From JAVVHH01 sp964613945 (GTDB taxonomy: Bacteria; Pseudomonadota; Alphaproteobacteria; Acetobacterales; Acetobacteraceae): a stretch of DNA of 64,000 nucleotides. Position numbers and translations under genes: made by a program. Location of the stretch: NCBI GenBank assembly GCA_964613945.1, contig CAZTJC010000003.1, positions 186,001-250,000 of the forward strand, read 5' to 3'. A model generated the notes under the pieces. It did not search any database and had not been told where the DNA came from. It saw only the letters and a list, made by a program, of their open reading frames with translations. Each line of letters opens with the position of its first letter. Within the stretch, counting starts at the first letter, position 1. This document shows, one piece after another, positions 62,105 through 64,000 of this stretch.

Positions 62105-62514
62105 CAGCGGCGCAGCACCGCTTGCAGCACCCGCCGCGCCGGCCCGGTCATCCGCCAGGCCGTGCTGGACGTCACCCGCTCGAGCATCGCACCGGTGGCG
62201 TGCGCCTCCATGCGGGCCCGGTCGCGCTCGGCGATCACCTTGTCCCGCTCCGCTGCCATCGCATCGCGATCGGCCCATGCCTGGTCGCGCTCGGCCCGGA
62301 TCGCCGCGAACGCCGTTGCCGACTCGGTTGCCGCCACCTGCCGTGCCGCCTCGATCGACTGCAGTCTGATGCCGTCGATCGCATCGCTCAGGTGCTGCCG
62401 CTCGATCGCGGTCTGCGCGGCAAAGCGTTGCGCCTCGAACGCTGCCTGCCGCCATGCGTCCCGCTCGGCCATCGCTGTCTCGAAAAGTCCATCGGACTCG
62501 GGTCTTTCGGCCAT
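62104..62514 (-). CDS. Coiled-coil protein with a glycosyltransferase-type C-terminal tail
   Basis: A 136-residue, almost wholly helical protein with a heptad pattern rich in Ala, Glu, Arg and Asp. It ends STAWRMTGPARRVLQAVLRR, a tail often found at the C-terminus of polysaccharide glycosyltransferases (S-W-R-hydrophobic-PxR). It may tether the enzymes of the cassette. Starts at 62535 and 62571 are also possible. It heads the coiled-coil/transferase/epimerase operon. Confidence 0.7.
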   Translation of the reverse strand: MAERPESDGLFETAMAERDAWRQAAFEAQRFAAQTAIERQHLSDAIDGIRLQSIEAARQVAATESATAFAAIRAERDQAWADRDAMAAERDKVIAERDRARMEAHATGAMLERVTSSTAWRMTGPARRVLQAVLRR

Positions 62515-62585
62515 GCCGATTTCTATGCCACACATCCCGCCGGCGGACACTCGACCTGATTGGATGTCCACCCGGGAACCCCTTG

Positions 62586-63695
62586 ATGACCATGTCGCGC
62601 CTAAGCCGTTGGGGGAGCTCCATCATCCACTGCGTGCTGCTGCTCGCAGCGGTCGGGCTGATCGGGCTGAGCCTGCTGCCGCTCTCCGGTTCGGATGCCT
62701 GGTGGGTGCGCTATCCGGACTACCCGGCGTTGCAGATCGGGATCGCCATGGTGGCGGTCGCGGTCTTGCTCATGCTGTGGCGTGGCTGGCTGGACTGGAT
62801 CGCGGTCGCCGGGCTCCTGGCCGGGATCGCGTTGGAGGCGGATCGGCTCGCGCCGTATCTGGCGCCGGCGGTGTTCAGCAAGCCCTCGCCAACGGTGCCG
62901 GGCGGTAGTTGCAGCGTGCTGGACCGGGTCCGCGTGCTGGAAGTGAACGTGCAACGCACCAATCGGCACGACCACGCGCTGCTCGACATGGTCCGCGACC
63001 TGAAGCCCGACATTGTCTGGTTCCAGGAGGTCAACGAGTGGTGGGAGGACGAGCTTTCCGCGGTGAAGACGATCCTGCCGTATGGCATCGCCCAGGTGCA
63101 GGAGAATTACTTCGGCGTGCATCTGTATTCGCGACTGCCGCTGACCGACACGAGCACACCCGAACTCACCGACTCCAATAACCCTTCCATCTTCGCCACC
63201 GCGACCCTCGCCTCGGGCCGTCGCCTCCGCCTTTACGCGATCCATCCCCGTCCGCCGCAGATCGGCCAGAGCACCGCCGAGCGGGATGCGCAATTGGCCG
63301 CGACGGCGCTGGCCGCCCATGACGACACGCTGCCGCATGTCGTGCTCGGCGACTTGAACAGCGTGCCGTGGGCTGGCGAGATCGCGACGTTGAAGACCAT
63401 CGGCCGGGTGGAGGATCCGCGTATCGGCCGTGGCTTGTTCGTCACCTGGAACGCCGAACGGTTGCTCGCGAAATGGCCGCTGGATCATATTTTGCCTGGG
63501 CCGGGCATCGTGCTGAGCAGCATGCGCGTCATGCCGGCCTTTGGGTCGGACCACATGCCGCTCTTGGCCGACCTATGCGTCACCGGCACGCCCGGTGTGG
63601 CCAGGCCGCTCGATCCTGCGCTGCGCGCTGCGGCCGAGGCCACCGTGGCGCGCGGCCAGGGCAAGGCGCTGGGCCCAAATTCGATTCGGCAATAA
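62586..63695 (+). CDS. Membrane-anchored endonuclease/exonuclease/phosphatase-family protein
   Basis: A 369-residue protein. Three hydrophobic segments (about 10-30, 45-62, 66-82) precede a cytoplasmic or periplasmic EEP domain. Catalytic motifs are LEVNVQRTN, DIVWFQEVNEWW (Glu metal ligand), VVLGDLNSVPWAGE (Asp/Asn) and FGSDHMPLLADL (Asp-His). Substrates in this superfamily range from DNA to phospholipids, so the target is unknown. The ATG at 62586 is used; ATG 62592 is also possible. Confidence 0.87.
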   Translation: MTMSRLSRWGSSIIHCVLLLAAVGLIGLSLLPLSGSDAWWVRYPDYPALQIGIAMVAVAVLLMLWRGWLDWIAVAGLLAGIALEADRLAPYLAPAVFSKPSPTVPGGSCSVLDRVRVLEVNVQRTNRHDHALLDMVRDLKPDIVWFQEVNEWWEDELSAVKTILPYGIAQVQENYFGVHLYSRLPLTDTSTPELTDSNNPSIFATATLASGRRLRLYAIHPRPPQIGQSTAERDAQLAATALAAHDDTLPHVVLGDLNSVPWAGEIATLKTIGRVEDPRIGRGLFVTWNAERLLAKWPLDHILPGPGIVLSSMRVMPAFGSDHMPLLADLCVTGTPGVARPLDPALRAAAEATVARGQGKALGPNSIRQ

Positions 63696-63765
63696 TCGTT
63701 GCCACTTTCCCGCCGCATCGCGCGTTCATACTGGCAGTGGGCTTCGAACTAGGATGTCAGTAGCT

Positions 63766-64000
63766 ATGAGAAAGATGATCATGGGCGCGCTTGGCGCGTT
63801 GGCGCTTTGCGTCAGCGGGCTTCCGGCGGAAGCCGCCCCCGCGATCGACGCGCCGATCCAGACAGCGCTGTATCAGGCCGACGGCAGCAATGCCGTCGCG
63901 CAGACCGTGCAGTATCGTCCATACGGCTATCGCGTGCCGCCGCGTCGGTTCTATCGGCCGCATCGCCGCTTCTACCGTCCGCCGGTGCGTGGTTTCCGTG
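63766..64000 (+). CDS. Secreted small basic protein, C-terminus beyond window
   Basis: Seventy-eight residues are visible before the edge. A signal peptide MRKMIMGALGALALCVSGLP is cleaved near AEA-AP. A short linker (DAPIQTALYQADGS) leads into an Arg/Tyr/Pro/Phe-rich repeat (RPYGYRVPPRRFYRPHRRF). Such tails occur in small envelope-associated proteins of alphaproteobacteria. The function is unknown. Confidence 0.7.
   Translation, partial: MRKMIMGALGALALCVSGLPAEAAPAIDAPIQTALYQADGSNAVAQTVQYRPYGYRVPPRRFYRPHRRFYRPPVRGFR

Noticed and set aside
60647..62908. A 753-codon plus-strand frame across the transferase-like and coiled-coil genes
   Set aside because: It crosses the divergent promoter region and several real genes; no domain is recognisable.

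Overview
The window is high-GC chromosomal DNA from an alphaproteobacterium, most likely a Rhodospirillales member close to the Acetobacteraceae. Reasons: the split b and b' ATP synthase subunits, FlbT and FlaF beside a single flagellin, the CobS/CobT pair next to BolA and a J-domain protein, DUF2852/DUF3035/DUF3597/DUF2889 proteins, the DciA-DsbA-SMC order opposite mutY, and frequent GTG/TTG starts. Nearly all of it is densely packed core genome. I see no transposase, integrase, prophage, rRNA operon or CRISPR array.

Layout. 1-2.3 kb (minus): rpmH-rnpA-yidD-yidC, with yidC cut by the window edge. 2.5-8.5 kb: a small membrane protein with a histidine-kinase-like H-box, then the cell-shape operon mreB-mreC-mreD-mrdA-rodA (minus). 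8.7-11.2 kb: two tandem glycine-zipper lipoproteins, then leuA, which has a leucine-rich leader peptide and an attenuator. 11.3-14.5 kb: rplU-rpmA-obgE-proB. 15.2-20.8 kb: ispH-thrB-rnhA, a 3-hydroxyisobutyrate-dehydrogenase-type enzyme, a carboxymuconolactone-decarboxylase-fold protein and a KimA-like permease. 20.9-26.6 kb: a complete branched-chain amino acid ABC transporter (livGFHMK), a TetR regulator and a DUF2852 protein. 26.7-28.3 kb: a peptide-type solute-binding protein. 28.4-30.9 kb: the F0 operon atpI-B-E-F'-F. 31-36.7 kb: dciA-dsbA-smc facing mutY. 36.8-38.6 kb: flagellin-flbT-flaF. 38.6-39.1 kb: a gene-free gap with palindromes. 39.1-41.5 kb: alr-dadA. 41.6 kb: an unusual tRNA-Thr(UGU). 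41.7-51.5 kb: cytochrome b561, a hydratase-fold enzyme, ribF, ndh, ileS-lspA-DUF3035, and enzymes of uncertain substrate. 51.5-55.4 kb: bolA, a J-domain gene, cobS, cobT. 55.4-59 kb: pqiABC (minus). 59.1 kb: a canonical tRNA-Thr(CGU). 59.2-62.5 kb: DUF3597 and a deoxysugar/fucosyltransferase-like cassette. 62.6-64 kb: a membrane-anchored endonuclease/exonuclease/phosphatase protein and the start of a secreted protein.

Working together, the genes cover envelope growth (MreBCD/PBP2/RodA, YidC/YidD, LspA, alanine racemase), energy (F0, type II NADH dehydrogenase, cytochrome b561), amino acid metabolism and uptake (LeuA, ProB, ThrB, Liv), translation (L34, L21, L27, IleRS, two tRNA-Thr), and chromosome maintenance (SMC, DciA, MutY, Obg). 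The most unusual items are the tRNA-Thr(UGU) with a class II-like 14-nt variable region, the leuA leader/attenuator, a stem-loop in the flagellin leader beside flbT, a kinase-less H-box membrane protein, and the putative fucosylation cassette.
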